From Vulcanimicrobiota bacterium (lineage in GTDB: Bacteria; Vulcanimicrobiota; Vulcanimicrobiia; Vulcanimicrobiales; Vulcanimicrobiaceae): 7,360 nucleotides of DNA. Shown one piece after another: positions 1 through 6,273 of the stretch. Within the stretch, counting starts at the first letter, position 1, and every line of letters starts with the position of its first letter. Made by a program: the position numbers and the translations under genes. The DNA is taken from positions 1 to 7,360 of the forward strand of contig JAFAOZ010000108.1 of the NCBI GenBank assembly GCA_019247395.1. Reading direction: 5' to 3'. The notes beneath the pieces are model-generated. The model did no database searches. It was not told the DNA's origin and saw only the letters and a list, made by a program, of their open reading frames with translations.

Positions 1-748
1 GCGTGCCGCTCGCGCCGACCAGCGCGCCGCAAATGATCAGCAACGTGCTCGACAGTTCGAAACCGGTGATTGCGACGGCCAGACCGGTAAATGAGTTGAG
101 CAGTGAGATGACGACCGGCATGTCGGCGCCGCCGATCGGCAAAACGAAGAGGACGCCCAAGAGCAACGCGCCCAGCAGTAACGCTACGTATCCCCAACTT
201 GGAATCACGCCCAAGGTAACGACGAACCACACCGCGAGGCCGAGGATCCCGAGCAGGACCAGTGCGTTGACGACTTGCTGGCCGGGATAGGTGATCGGAC
301 GCCCGGTCATCACCTCCTGCAGCTTGAGAAATGCGATAATGGATCCGGAGAAACTCACCGCGCCGATGATTGCCGAAAGCACGAGCGATACGGCAATGAC
401 GTCGGTCATCGAGCTGCCGTGTGCCACGTAGTGTTCGACCGTTGAGATGAGCGCCGCCGCGCCGCCGCCTGCGCCGTTGTAGAGCGCGACCATTTGCGGC
501 ATTGCCGTCATCTTCACTTTGAGCGCGGCGACGACACCGATCGTGGCTCCGAGCACGACGCCGACCGCTACTGCCTGCCAGCCGATTCCGCCCGTTCGTA
601 CGACGATGCCGATCAACGCGATGGCCATTCCGACCATCGCGAAGCGATTGCCGCGCCGCGCCGTCGCCGGCGAGTTTAGCTCGTGGAGCCCATAGATGAA
701 GAGCGCGATTGCGACCAGATCCGCCAGATCGATCGCGATGCTGCTCAC
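1..748 (-). CDS. pntB: NAD(P) transhydrogenase subunit beta, PntB (3' end cut by window edge)
   Basis: This is the membrane and NADP(H)-binding subunit of the proton-translocating transhydrogenase, which drives NADH + NADP+ to NAD+ + NADPH with inward proton flow. The visible 249 residues are the N-terminal, membrane-embedded half of a family usually about 460 long. Hydrophobic segments lie near residues 10-20, 37-50, 57-77, 117-140, 161-181, 186-204 and 222-247. Hallmarks are MTAMPQMVALYNGAGGG (80-96), SFSGSIIAFLKLQ (132-144) and IGGADMPVVISLLNS (205-219), closely matching the E. coli and Rhodospirillum rubrum proteins from memory. The NADP-binding domain III lies beyond the left edge. The start is GTG at 748, overlapping the pntAB stop by 4 nt (GTGA), with a G-rich stretch upstream. 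That implies translational coupling. Identity is near certain; only the missing C-terminus is unseen. Confidence 0.96.
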   Translation of the reverse strand, partial: MSSIAIDLADLVAIALFIYGLHELNSPATARRGNRFAMVGMAIALIGIVVRTGGIGWQAVAVGVVLGATIGVVAALKVKMTAMPQMVALYNGAGGGAAALISTVEHYVAHGSSMTDVIAVSLVLSAIIGAVSFSGSIIAFLKLQEVMTGRPITYPGQQVVNALVLLGILGLAVWFVVTLGVIPSWGYVALLLGALLLGVLFVLPIGGADMPVVISLLNSFTGLAVAITGFELSSTLLIICGALVGASGT

Positions 749-1056
749 TTGCCGTCCCCGCGCCGCTTGAACATCTGGAGCATGCGTTCGGTCACGGCAA
801 ATCCGCCGAAGACGTTGATGGCGCCGAGCGTTACGGCTGCGACCGCAAGCGTGGTGAGCAATGGTGTATGCTCGCCAATGAAGAGCTGAGCGCAGATCAC
901 GATGGCGCCGGCAAGGACGATGCCGTGAATGGCGTTGGTTGCCGACATCAGCGGCGTGTGCAGCGTCGTCGGGACCTTCGATATTACTTCGAATCCGACG
1001 AATATCGCCAGCACCAAGACCGTCAGCGGCGCGACGAGACTTGCAAGCTCGTTCAT
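745..1056 (-). CDS. pntAB: NAD(P) transhydrogenase subunit alpha part 2 (short membrane subunit)
   Basis: This 103-residue integral membrane protein is the separate 'alpha part 2' of three-subunit transhydrogenases, as in R. rubrum. In E. coli the same segment is fused to the C-terminus of PntA. It forms part of the proton channel (domain II) together with PntB. Three hydrophobic helices are visible (about residues 5-25, 43-60 and 65-86). The family signatures are VPTTLHTPLMSATNAIHG (28-45) and GGFAVTERMLQMF (84-96). The ATG at 1056 overlaps the pntAA stop (ATGA), and a strong GGAGG sits 6 nt upstream inside the end of pntAA. Its TGA in turn overlaps the GTG of pntB. The two 4-nt overlaps should keep the three subunits in fixed proportion. 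The product is full length, with no anomaly. Confidence 0.96.
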   Translation of the reverse strand: MNELASLVAPLTVLVLAIFVGFEVISKVPTTLHTPLMSATNAIHGIVLAGAIVICAQLFIGEHTPLLTTLAVAAVTLGAINVFGGFAVTERMLQMFKRRGDGK

Positions 1057-2171
1057 GGGTTGCCTCCGATCAAGACGCCGCCGTCTCGCGCGACGACCGC
1101 ACCCTTTGCGACCTCGTCATTTGGATCGATCGTCAACACGCCGTCTTTGATCCAAGGCGAAAGCAAGGCGTAGACGTTGCGCGAGTAGAGACGGCTCGCG
1201 TCCGCCGGCATCGTGCTCGGCAGATTAGTCGTGCCGATGATGCTGACGCCGTTTGCGGTCGTGACGATTGCGTCGGGCTGCGTCAGCGCGCAGTTTCCGC
1301 CGGCTTCGGCAGCGAGATCGACGATGACGCTCCCCGGCTTCATTGCCGCAACGGCCGCCTCGCTGATGAGCACGGGAGCTTTACGCCCTGGAACCAGCGC
1401 CGTGGTGATGACGACGTCGTTTGCGCCGATCTGCTCCACCATCCACGCGCGCTGACGCTCCTGCTGTTCGGCGGTCAGCTCCTTGGCGTAGCCGCCTGTG
1501 CCTTCGGCGTCACTGCCCAGATCGAACTCAAGAAAGGTCGCACCCAGCGACTGCACTTGCTCTTTGACGACGGCCCGGACGTCGTAGCCGCTGACGACTC
1601 CGCCAAGCCGGCGCGCCGTCGCAATGGCCTGCAATCCTGCGACGCCGGCGCCGAGCACCAGCACTTTCGCGGGCGCAATCGTTCCCGCCGCGGTGGTGAG
1701 CATGGGAAAAAACTTCGGCAGATGCGCCGCCGCAAGCAGTACGGCTTTGTAACCGGCGATATTGCTCTGCGAAGAGAGCGCATCCATCGATTGCGCTCGC
1801 GTGATGCGCGGAATCATCTCCATCGCAATCGCCGTCAGGCCGGTACCGGCAAGCTGCGCGACGTATTGCGGATCGCCGAGCGGATTCAAGAATCCGACGA
1901 CGACGCTGCCGCGGCGTAACGCGTGTACCAGTGCATCGCTCGGACGCCCGACGCAAACGACGACATCGGCGCTCGACGCCAGCGCGACCGCATCGTCGGC
2001 GAACGTCGCGCCGGCGGCGGCATACGCTGCGTCCGGAAAGGCGGCCGACTCGCCGGCTCCGCGCTGAAGTGCGACGGCGACGCCGGACTTTGCGAATCGA
2101 GTGACGGTTTCGGGCACGAGCGCCACCCGGCGCTCCTTTTCCGCGGCCTCGCGAGGAACGGCAACGATCAC
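1053..2171 (-). CDS. pntAA: NAD(P) transhydrogenase subunit alpha part 1 (soluble NAD(H)-binding domain I)
   Basis: This 372-residue cytoplasmic subunit binds NADH and passes hydride to NADP+ on PntB. It belongs to the alanine dehydrogenase/PNT superfamily. The N-terminal PNT domain starts IVAVPREAAEKERRVALVP (2-20). The RQD-loop region, PRITRAQSMDALSSQSN (121-137), places R122, Q127, D130 and S133 where R. rubrum has R127, Q132, D135 and S138. A Rossmann fold follows with GAGVAG (174-179) and D197 for the adenosine ribose, then VITTALVPGRKAPVLI (254-269) and VIVDLAAEAGGNC (282-294). The length fits the separate-subunit form. The start is GTG at 2171: it matches the family N-terminus, no in-frame start lies just upstream, and GGAAAG sits 5 nt before it. 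Alanine dehydrogenase is excluded by the RQD loop and by the pntAB and pntB neighbours. Confidence 0.97.
   Translation of the reverse strand: MIVAVPREAAEKERRVALVPETVTRFAKSGVAVALQRGAGESAAFPDAAYAAAGATFADDAVALASSADVVVCVGRPSDALVHALRRGSVVVGFLNPLGDPQYVAQLAGTGLTAIAMEMIPRITRAQSMDALSSQSNIAGYKAVLLAAAHLPKFFPMLTTAAGTIAPAKVLVLGAGVAGLQAIATARRLGGVVSGYDVRAVVKEQVQSLGATFLEFDLGSDAEGTGGYAKELTAEQQERQRAWMVEQIGANDVVITTALVPGRKAPVLISEAAVAAMKPGSVIVDLAAEAGGNCALTQPDAIVTTANGVSIIGTTNLPSTMPADASRLYSRNVYALLSPWIKDGVLTIDPNDEVAKGAVVARDGGVLIGGNP
1063..1067 (-). promoter_or_regulatory. Ribosome binding site of pntAB (GGAGG)
   Basis: A canonical GGAGG lies 6 nt before the ATG of pntAB, within the last codons of pntAA. It is the strongest Shine-Dalgarno match I found in the window and fits high expression or independent reinitiation of the small membrane subunit. 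Confidence 0.7.
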
Positions 2172-2176
2172 GGGGA

Positions 2177-2182
2177 CTTTCC
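2177..2182 (-). promoter_or_regulatory. Ribosome binding site of pntAA (GGAAAG)
   Basis: On the minus strand GGAAAG lies 5 nt before the GTG at 2171. It supports that GTG over the nearby ATG at 2184, which is in a different frame and opens only a shadow reading frame. Confidence 0.55.
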
Positions 2183-2221
2183 ATACGGCCCGCGCATCAC
2201 CGCGCCCTTCGCGCGCCGCCG

Positions 2222-3070
2222 TCAGCCAATGCTAATCGTGTTGGTGAGATGGCCGATCTTTTCGATCCAGACGTCGAGTGAGTCGCCGTCGGTCAAAAAT
2301 TCCGGCGGATTGCGCGCGAAACCGACGCCCTCCGGCGTGCCGGTGGCAATCACGTCTCCCGGAAGGAGCGTCATACCTTTGGAAAGCTCGGCAATCAGGC
2401 GCGCGACCGGAAAGATCATCTTTGCGGTGTTCCCATGCTGTTTCTCCGCGCCGTTGCGGTGGAGGGTGATTTCCAGTCTTCCGGGGTCGCCGACTTCGTC
2501 CGGCGTGACGATCCACGGGCCCATGGGGCAAGTCGAGTCCAGGCTTTTGCCTTTGAACCATTGACCGTGCTCGCGCTGAAGGTCGCGCGCCGTGACGTCG
2601 TTGAGAGCCGTGTAGCCGAACACGACATGCAACGCTTCGGATTCGGAGACGTCTTTGCAACGCGCGCCGATGACGACGGCGAGTTCCGCTTCAAAGTCGT
2701 ACTCCGACGAGACGCGCGCTTGGAGCGAAAGCTCCGCGCCGGGCGCGGCAATCGCGGTCGGAGCCTTAGTAAAAAACGTCGGGACCTTCGGCAAGCGGAG
2801 CTCGCGTCCGGCGGCCCGGGCGCCTTCACGCGCGTGTTCCAAATAATTCCTGCCGACGCAAAATACGTTGCGTTCCGGACGCACGGGCGCGTCAAGCGTT
2901 GCGCCGGAGAGCGGAACGAGTTCGTCGGGTGCGTGCCAGGCAATGCGTTCGTGCGGCGCAAGCGCTATATAATCGCGTAAGCTCGGCGTGGAGATCGTGC
3001 GGATCATCTCTTCTTCCACCACACCGGGACGAACGCGTCCGTCGGCTCCGTAAAACGTCAGGAACCGCAC
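2222..3070 (-). CDS. Fumarylacetoacetate hydrolase (FAH) family protein
   Basis: This 282-residue cytoplasmic enzyme belongs to the FAH superfamily, whose members are metal-dependent hydrolases, decarboxylases, hydratases or isomerases acting on keto or enol acids. An N-terminal cap (about 1-65) precedes the FAH barrel (about 68-280). Visible motifs are CVGRNYLEHA (71-80), PTFFTKAPTAI (97-107), YDFEAELAVVIG (124-135), GYTALNDVTARDLQ (152-165) and LLPGDVIATGTPEGVG (235-250). E127, E129 and D158 should bind Mg or Mn; their spacing equals the E-x-E...D triad of human FAHD1. The exact substrate cannot be read from sequence: fumarylpyruvate, acylpyruvates, oxaloacetate and homoprotocatechuate products are all possible. 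The GTG start at 3070 is 10 nt after the preceding stop and has no clear Shine-Dalgarno, suggesting translational coupling. pntAA follows after 50 nt. Confidence 0.93.
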   Translation of the reverse strand: MRFLTFYGADGRVRPGVVEEEMIRTISTPSLRDYIALAPHERIAWHAPDELVPLSGATLDAPVRPERNVFCVGRNYLEHAREGARAAGRELRLPKVPTFFTKAPTAIAAPGAELSLQARVSSEYDFEAELAVVIGARCKDVSESEALHVVFGYTALNDVTARDLQREHGQWFKGKSLDSTCPMGPWIVTPDEVGDPGRLEITLHRNGAEKQHGNTAKMIFPVARLIAELSKGMTLLPGDVIATGTPEGVGFARNPPEFLTDGDSLDVWIEKIGHLTNTISIG

Positions 3071-3080
3071 GGCGTGCGAG

Positions 3081-3647
3081 TTACGGCGGCAGCGTTGGAG
3101 GATGCGTCGGTTTCGGCGTTGCCTGGCCCCGAATCTCGTTGAGCGACGGCAGCTTCGTATTCTGCTCTTGCGCTTTTCGCTCGGCTTCCGCTGCCGCTGC
3201 GGCCTGCTTACGAAACATGTCCATCATGACGGTCGCCGCGCCCGGATCGTTCCCCCAGTTCCCGCCGTGCGAGATGATCGCCACGCGTCGTGTGACGTTG
3301 GTCGTTTTTGGATCGTAATCGTAGGTGACTCGGTACAGCCCGACGTCGGCGGTACAGCTGCTCGTGCTCCCTTGCGTGTGGCACTTGCGAATCCACATCT
3401 GCAGCGCGTTACCGTAGGTTTGGTAGTTGAAGCTCAACAGTTTGCTCGGCTTCACCGACTTGATGCGAACGACTTGCCCTTTGGCGTTTACTTCCACGAC
3501 GACTTCGCTGTGAAGCGGAACCTTGGGAAGATGAATGACGATACGGGTTGCTTGCGGAGATGGATGCGGCGTCGGCGCTGCCGAGGCCATGCCTGAGGCG
3601 GCGACTACGGCAATAACTGCGGCCGCTGCAGCGGTCCAAAATCTCAC
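3081..3647 (-). CDS. Small secreted protein of unknown function, weakly TonB C-terminal-like
   Basis: I do not recognise this 188-residue protein with certainty. It begins with a signal peptide: short basic N-terminus, an Ala/Val hydrophobic core (about 5-19) and likely cleavage after ASA at 23. A beta-rich domain follows (about 33-130), containing VVVEVNAKGQVVRIKSVKPS (49-68), a helix-like ALQMWIRK (81-88) and YRVTYDYD (105-112). This strand-helix-strand order loosely resembles TonB C-terminal domains, which is inference. C89 and C98 could form a disulfide outside the cytoplasm. An Ala/Glu/Lys-rich helix (about 143-162) and a Pro/Thr tail (178-188) close it. The start is the GTG at 3647: AAAGGGAA lies just upstream and the signal peptide begins exactly there. 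The frame stays open to a GTG at 3833, but that extension is basic and lacks protein character. It sits between the zinc-ribbon gene and the FAH gene, probably in one operon. Confidence 0.78.
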   Translation of the reverse strand: MRFWTAAAAAVIAVVAASGMASAAPTPHPSPQATRIVIHLPKVPLHSEVVVEVNAKGQVVRIKSVKPSKLLSFNYQTYGNALQMWIRKCHTQGSTSSCTADVGLYRVTYDYDPKTTNVTRRVAIISHGGNWGNDPGAATVMMDMFRKQAAAAAEAERKAQEQNTKLPSLNEIRGQATPKPTHPPTLPP

Positions 3648-3651
3648 TGCG

Positions 3652-3659
3652 TTCCCTTT
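3652..3659 (-). promoter_or_regulatory. Ribosome binding site deciding the start at 3647 (AAAGGGAA)
   Basis: AAAGGGAA lies 4 nt before the GTG at 3647 and begins one base after the TAA of the zinc-ribbon gene. It decides the start of the secreted protein, placing it at the signal peptide instead of 62 codons upstream. Confidence 0.6.
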
Positions 3660-3660
3660 G

Positions 3661-3828
3661 TTAATTCCGCGAAAGTACCGCGAACGGATGGCCGCACGAT
3701 CCGCACGCGACGACGACTTGAAAGTGGCTTTTCTCGCGCACGCCTTGCGCGTCGCTCGCGCCATCCTCGTACCCGCAAAAACGGCATCGGGTTGACGTGG
3801 GTCGTTCGCCGGCGGCTTGTTCGTCCAC
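3661..3828 (-). CDS. Small zinc-ribbon protein, unknown function
   Basis: This 55-residue protein is not assigned to a named family. It carries two CxxC knuckles, CRFCG (15-19) and CGSCG (42-46), separated by 23 residues, the arrangement of a zinc ribbon. The short length with no other domain fits a cytoplasmic zinc-binding adaptor or a nucleic-acid or protein-binding protein, but no function can be given. The preferred start is GTG at 3828, with AAGGG 7 nt upstream. An ATG at 3918 in the same frame would give 85 residues but overlaps the divergent gene start at 3882 and adds an unremarkable Ser/Arg-rich leader. The stop is 13 nt before the next gene and flush with that gene's ribosome binding site, so the two are probably cotranscribed. 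Four cysteines in perfect CxxC pairs and GC-ending codons argue against a chance frame. Confidence 0.72.
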   Translation of the reverse strand: MDEQAAGERPTSTRCRFCGYEDGASDAQGVREKSHFQVVVACGSCGHPFAVLSRN

Positions 3829-3881
3829 GACACTGCCCTTACGCGGGCTTCGCAGTTGGACCTGCCGAAGCAGCGCCACGG
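3829..3881. other. Divergent intergenic region between the two transcription units
   Basis: These 53 bp separate the outward-facing starts of the zinc-ribbon gene (minus) and the A2M-like gene (plus). Promoters for both directions would be expected here or inside the flanking coding ends. I found no convincing -35/-10 pair on either strand, no clear operator palindrome and no terminator. The plus-strand ATG at 3882 also lacks a recognisable Shine-Dalgarno sequence. Confidence 0.5.
3836..3840 (-). promoter_or_regulatory. Ribosome binding site of the zinc-ribbon gene (AAGGG)
   Basis: AAGGG lies 7 nt before the GTG at 3828 but only 2 nt before the GTG at 3833 that opens the competing frame. The spacing therefore favours translation of the zinc-ribbon protein over the 250-residue extended form of the secreted protein. 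Confidence 0.5.
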
Positions 3882-6251
3882 ATGCAGACCGCTCGTTTAC
3901 TTCGATTGGCGAAAGCACTCGCTGCAGGTTTAGCGATCGTTGCGGTCAGCATCGCGCCGGCCGCCGCGGAACGACAAATCGTCGATTTGCATCGCTTGGA
4001 CGCAAACTTTCAACTTTTCGCTGCGGATTCCAGCGTGCCGTGGAAACCTGCGACGGTTCGCCTGGATACCTACTCAAGCGCTCCAGTCGCTTTTAAGGTC
4101 TATGCGGCCGATCCGGCGGACGTGCTTACGGCGGGTGCGAACGTCAGTCCGCGTTCGGTTCCAACGGCGGGACGCCATCCGCTCGCGTCGTTCGACTTCA
4201 CGCCCCCCGGCGGTTACCAATTTCAATCCAACGTCGTATCGCTTCCGCTGGGGTCGCGCGAAGGCTTCTTCGTCGTCGAAGCACGGCGCGGCAACGTCGG
4301 CGAACAAGTGTGGATCAACCGCTCGCGCGCCGGACTCATCGCAAAGGAAACGCCGAACGGTTTATTGCTCTACGGCGCCGATCTCGGAACCGGAATGCCG
4401 TTGGCGCGCATGCGCGTGCAGCTGGTCGTTAACAGAAATTTCGTTACGACGGCGACCGACGGTCAAGGCATCGTGCGCTGGAATCGCTCGCCGCGTCCGA
4501 TCTTCGCGCTCGCGCAGTGGGGATCGAGTTATGCATTCGTGAGCCCGCTGCCGCAGCCGCCTTTACCGGCAACGATCGTCGGCGTTCGCACGGATTCGGC
4601 CGTCGTCCATGCCGGCGAAGTCGTGCACGTCGCCGGATTCGCGCGCGCGCGCACGCACGGCGTGCTCCGCCCGAGCGCCGGAAGCGTAACGATCTCGCTG
4701 CGCAACGGTCCGGCTGCAATCGCCGAGCATCGCGCGGCGCTCGACGCTGCCGGCGCCTTCGCGACCTCATTCGCGATTCCGGAAAACGCTGCGGCCGGCG
4801 AGTATACGGTCCTAGCGCAGACTGCGGGCGGCGTCGGCGGCGCGACGGTCGACGTCGAGTCAAACGCCGGCGGCGTCTCCCTCGACGTAACGGCGGCCTG
4901 TAGCGGCCTTTGCGATCCGCACCAAGACGTTCCGTTGCTGGTGCACTCGTCGCGCGGCGGCACGCTCGTGCGCGTGACGGTCGTGCGATCGCCGCATATC
5001 TACGTTGCCGACGCGCCGGAAACGCTCCCGTGGGCGGCGGCACAATGGTTCGATACGACGGTTCGCACCGACGAGTCCGGCAACGCGAAGCTTGCCATCC
5101 CACATCCAAACGATGCGCTCTCATCGACGTACGGCGTGCACGCCGAAGGCAACGGTGCGACGGCCGATACACGCATCACCGTACCGACGGCGCAGGCGGC
5201 AATCCGTTTGAGCGTCGATCGTAACGAGCAGAGCTTGGGAACGCCGCTGTCGTTCGACGTTTACGCGGCGCAGCTCGACGGGAAGCCGTTGGGCGGAGCC
5301 ACGGTGTACGTCCAGCTCGCGCACGGCATTTCAGCAGCGCAGCAGCGCCTGACGCTCGATGCCGCCGGTCACGCGCGCGGAAGTTTTAGTTCGCCGGAGC
5401 TCGGCGCTAATTTTTTGTCAACGTGGGTCGATCGGGGCGGCCGGGCGACGGACGCGGCGGAAGTGCGCGTCGAGCCGCAAGCGGCCGCACCGTCGACCGA
5501 CGGGACGAGCGCAAACGTTCACGTCGAGGTCGATCGAGCGACGTATCGGCCGGGCGAAGAGATTACGATTAGCGCGTCGGCGTCCGGCGCTCAAGGAAGT
5601 GCGTTGATCACGTTCGAGAGCGCGCTCGGTGTCGAACCGCGTGTCGTCAGCGCCGCCGGCGGCCGCGCGACCGCACGTCTGCGGGCGGTCGATGCCGCCG
5701 GTGAGTTACGCGTCGGCGCGGCCTTCGTTCGCGATGGTTCGCTGGAGTGGAATACCGTTCCGATCGTACTCGCGGCGGCCGGCCGCCCGCGTGTCGATCA
5801 ACTGATGCTCGGCGGTACGCTTTTTGCGCCGGGGCAAGCAGCGCACGTTACGTTCGCCGGCGATGCGCTGCACAGCGGAACCTTCATCGTGCGCATTAGC
5901 ACGGGGACTCCTTCAGGCAGCGCTCGCTTTGCGTCGGCGCCGGCGCTGCTCGCCATCGGCGTCGCCACGACGCAGAACAGCGCACCCGAAAGCGTGACGT
6001 GGCATCCTTGGGTGAACTCAAGCGGCGAGCACGCGCAAGTTCTTGGCTTCGTCCGGCGCTCGCAGCCGCCGCCGGAGCTCATCGTCGCACAAGCCGAAAC
6101 GCAAGCCGTCGCTTGGAACGTGATGCGCAGCTCGGGCAGCGCGATTGCCGTTGAGCTGCCCTCGCGCTCCGGAAGCTACGAGCTCTCCGTTCTGGGCATT
6201 GCGGACGACGGCAGCGTGAGCGCCGCATCGTCGACGATCACGGTGCGATAA
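3882..6251 (+). CDS. Secreted alpha-2-macroglobulin-like protein lacking the thioester half
   Basis: This 789-residue protein has a signal peptide (basic N-terminus, hydrophobic core about 12-26, likely cleavage after APAAA at 29). It is then almost wholly beta-rich, in repeated macroglobulin (MG)-type domains. An MG2-like unit has TDSAVVHAGEVVHVAGFARA (237-256), and a bait-region-like unit has EVDRATYRPGEEITISASAS (549-568) followed by ALITFE (574-579). The recurring LDAAG or VDAAG turn (287, 492, 603) marks equivalent strands. The C-terminus, IAVELPSRSGSYELSVLGIA (755-774), resembles the MG domain just before the thioester domain of bacterial A2Ms. Those proteins are typically 1500 or more residues with a C-x-E-Q thioester. 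Here that half is absent and the only mature cysteines are C340 and C344. No lipobox is visible. Start: ATG 3882, because the signal peptide begins there; the frame is open back to a TTG at 3792. Possible roles are periplasmic binding or structural; protease trapping by thioester is not possible. Confidence 0.82.
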   Translation: MQTARLLRLAKALAAGLAIVAVSIAPAAAERQIVDLHRLDANFQLFAADSSVPWKPATVRLDTYSSAPVAFKVYAADPADVLTAGANVSPRSVPTAGRHPLASFDFTPPGGYQFQSNVVSLPLGSREGFFVVEARRGNVGEQVWINRSRAGLIAKETPNGLLLYGADLGTGMPLARMRVQLVVNRNFVTTATDGQGIVRWNRSPRPIFALAQWGSSYAFVSPLPQPPLPATIVGVRTDSAVVHAGEVVHVAGFARARTHGVLRPSAGSVTISLRNGPAAIAEHRAALDAAGAFATSFAIPENAAAGEYTVLAQTAGGVGGATVDVESNAGGVSLDVTAACSGLCDPHQDVPLLVHSSRGGTLVRVTVVRSPHIYVADAPETLPWAAAQWFDTTVRTDESGNAKLAIPHPNDALSSTYGVHAEGNGATADTRITVPTAQAAIRLSVDRNEQSLGTPLSFDVYAAQLDGKPLGGATVYVQLAHGISAAQQRLTLDAAGHARGSFSSPELGANFLSTWVDRGGRATDAAEVRVEPQAAAPSTDGTSANVHVEVDRATYRPGEEITISASASGAQGSALITFESALGVEPRVVSAAGGRATARLRAVDAAGELRVGAAFVRDGSLEWNTVPIVLAAAGRPRVDQLMLGGTLFAPGQAAHVTFAGDALHSGTFIVRISTGTPSGSARFASAPALLAIGVATTQNSAPESVTWHPWVNSSGEHAQVLGFVRRSQPPPELIVAQAETQAVAWNVMRSSGSAIAVELPSRSGSYELSVLGIADDGSVSAASSTITVR

Positions 6252-6265
6252 GGAACGATAAGGAA
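6246..6265 (+). repeat. Perfect 10-bp tandem repeat, CGATAAGGAA x2
   Basis: Two adjacent identical copies of CGATAAGGAA span the end of the A2M-like gene and the polA leader. The first copy contains the A2M-like TAA stop (6249-6251). The second provides the AAGGAA that serves polA. Each copy holds a usable Shine-Dalgarno, but only the second is correctly spaced from the ATG at 6274. Confidence 0.8.
6260..6265 (+). promoter_or_regulatory. Ribosome binding site of polA (AAGGAA)
   Basis: AAGGAA lies 8 nt before the ATG at 6274 and supports that ATG over the in-frame ATG three codons later. It is within the second copy of the tandem repeat. Confidence 0.65.
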
Positions 6266-6273
6266 ATCGCGTC

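Noticed and set aside
939..1919. A long plus-strand open frame of 326 codons opposite pntAA and pntAB.
   Set aside because: Its translation is rich in Arg, Asp and Ala without family motifs. It is the antisense shadow of two certain genes with GC-rich third positions.
2168..2197. A 9-codon minus-strand open frame (ATG to TGA) whose stop overlaps the pntAA GTG start, looking like a leader peptide.
   Set aside because: No ribosome site of its own is evident, and the short product has no run of regulatory codons. A frame this short arises easily by chance.
2435..2980. A 181-codon plus-strand open frame opposite the FAH gene.
   Set aside because: It has no recognisable domain and mirrors an enzyme with clear catalytic motifs on the minus strand.
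3648..3833. A 62-residue N-terminal extension of the secreted protein.
   Set aside because: It would bury the signal peptide, is basic and featureless, overlaps the zinc-ribbon frame, and its GTG has a ribosome site only 2 nt away.
4860..4940. The C340-x-x-x-C344 pair as a possible thioester or metal site.
   Set aside because: There is no adjacent C-x-E-Q context and the spacing is not that of a thioester. A structural disulfide or a chance pair is more likely.
4444..5172. A 242-codon minus-strand open frame inside the A2M-like gene.
   Set aside because: The product is extremely Arg-rich and low in complexity, the usual shadow of a GC-rich gene on the other strand.
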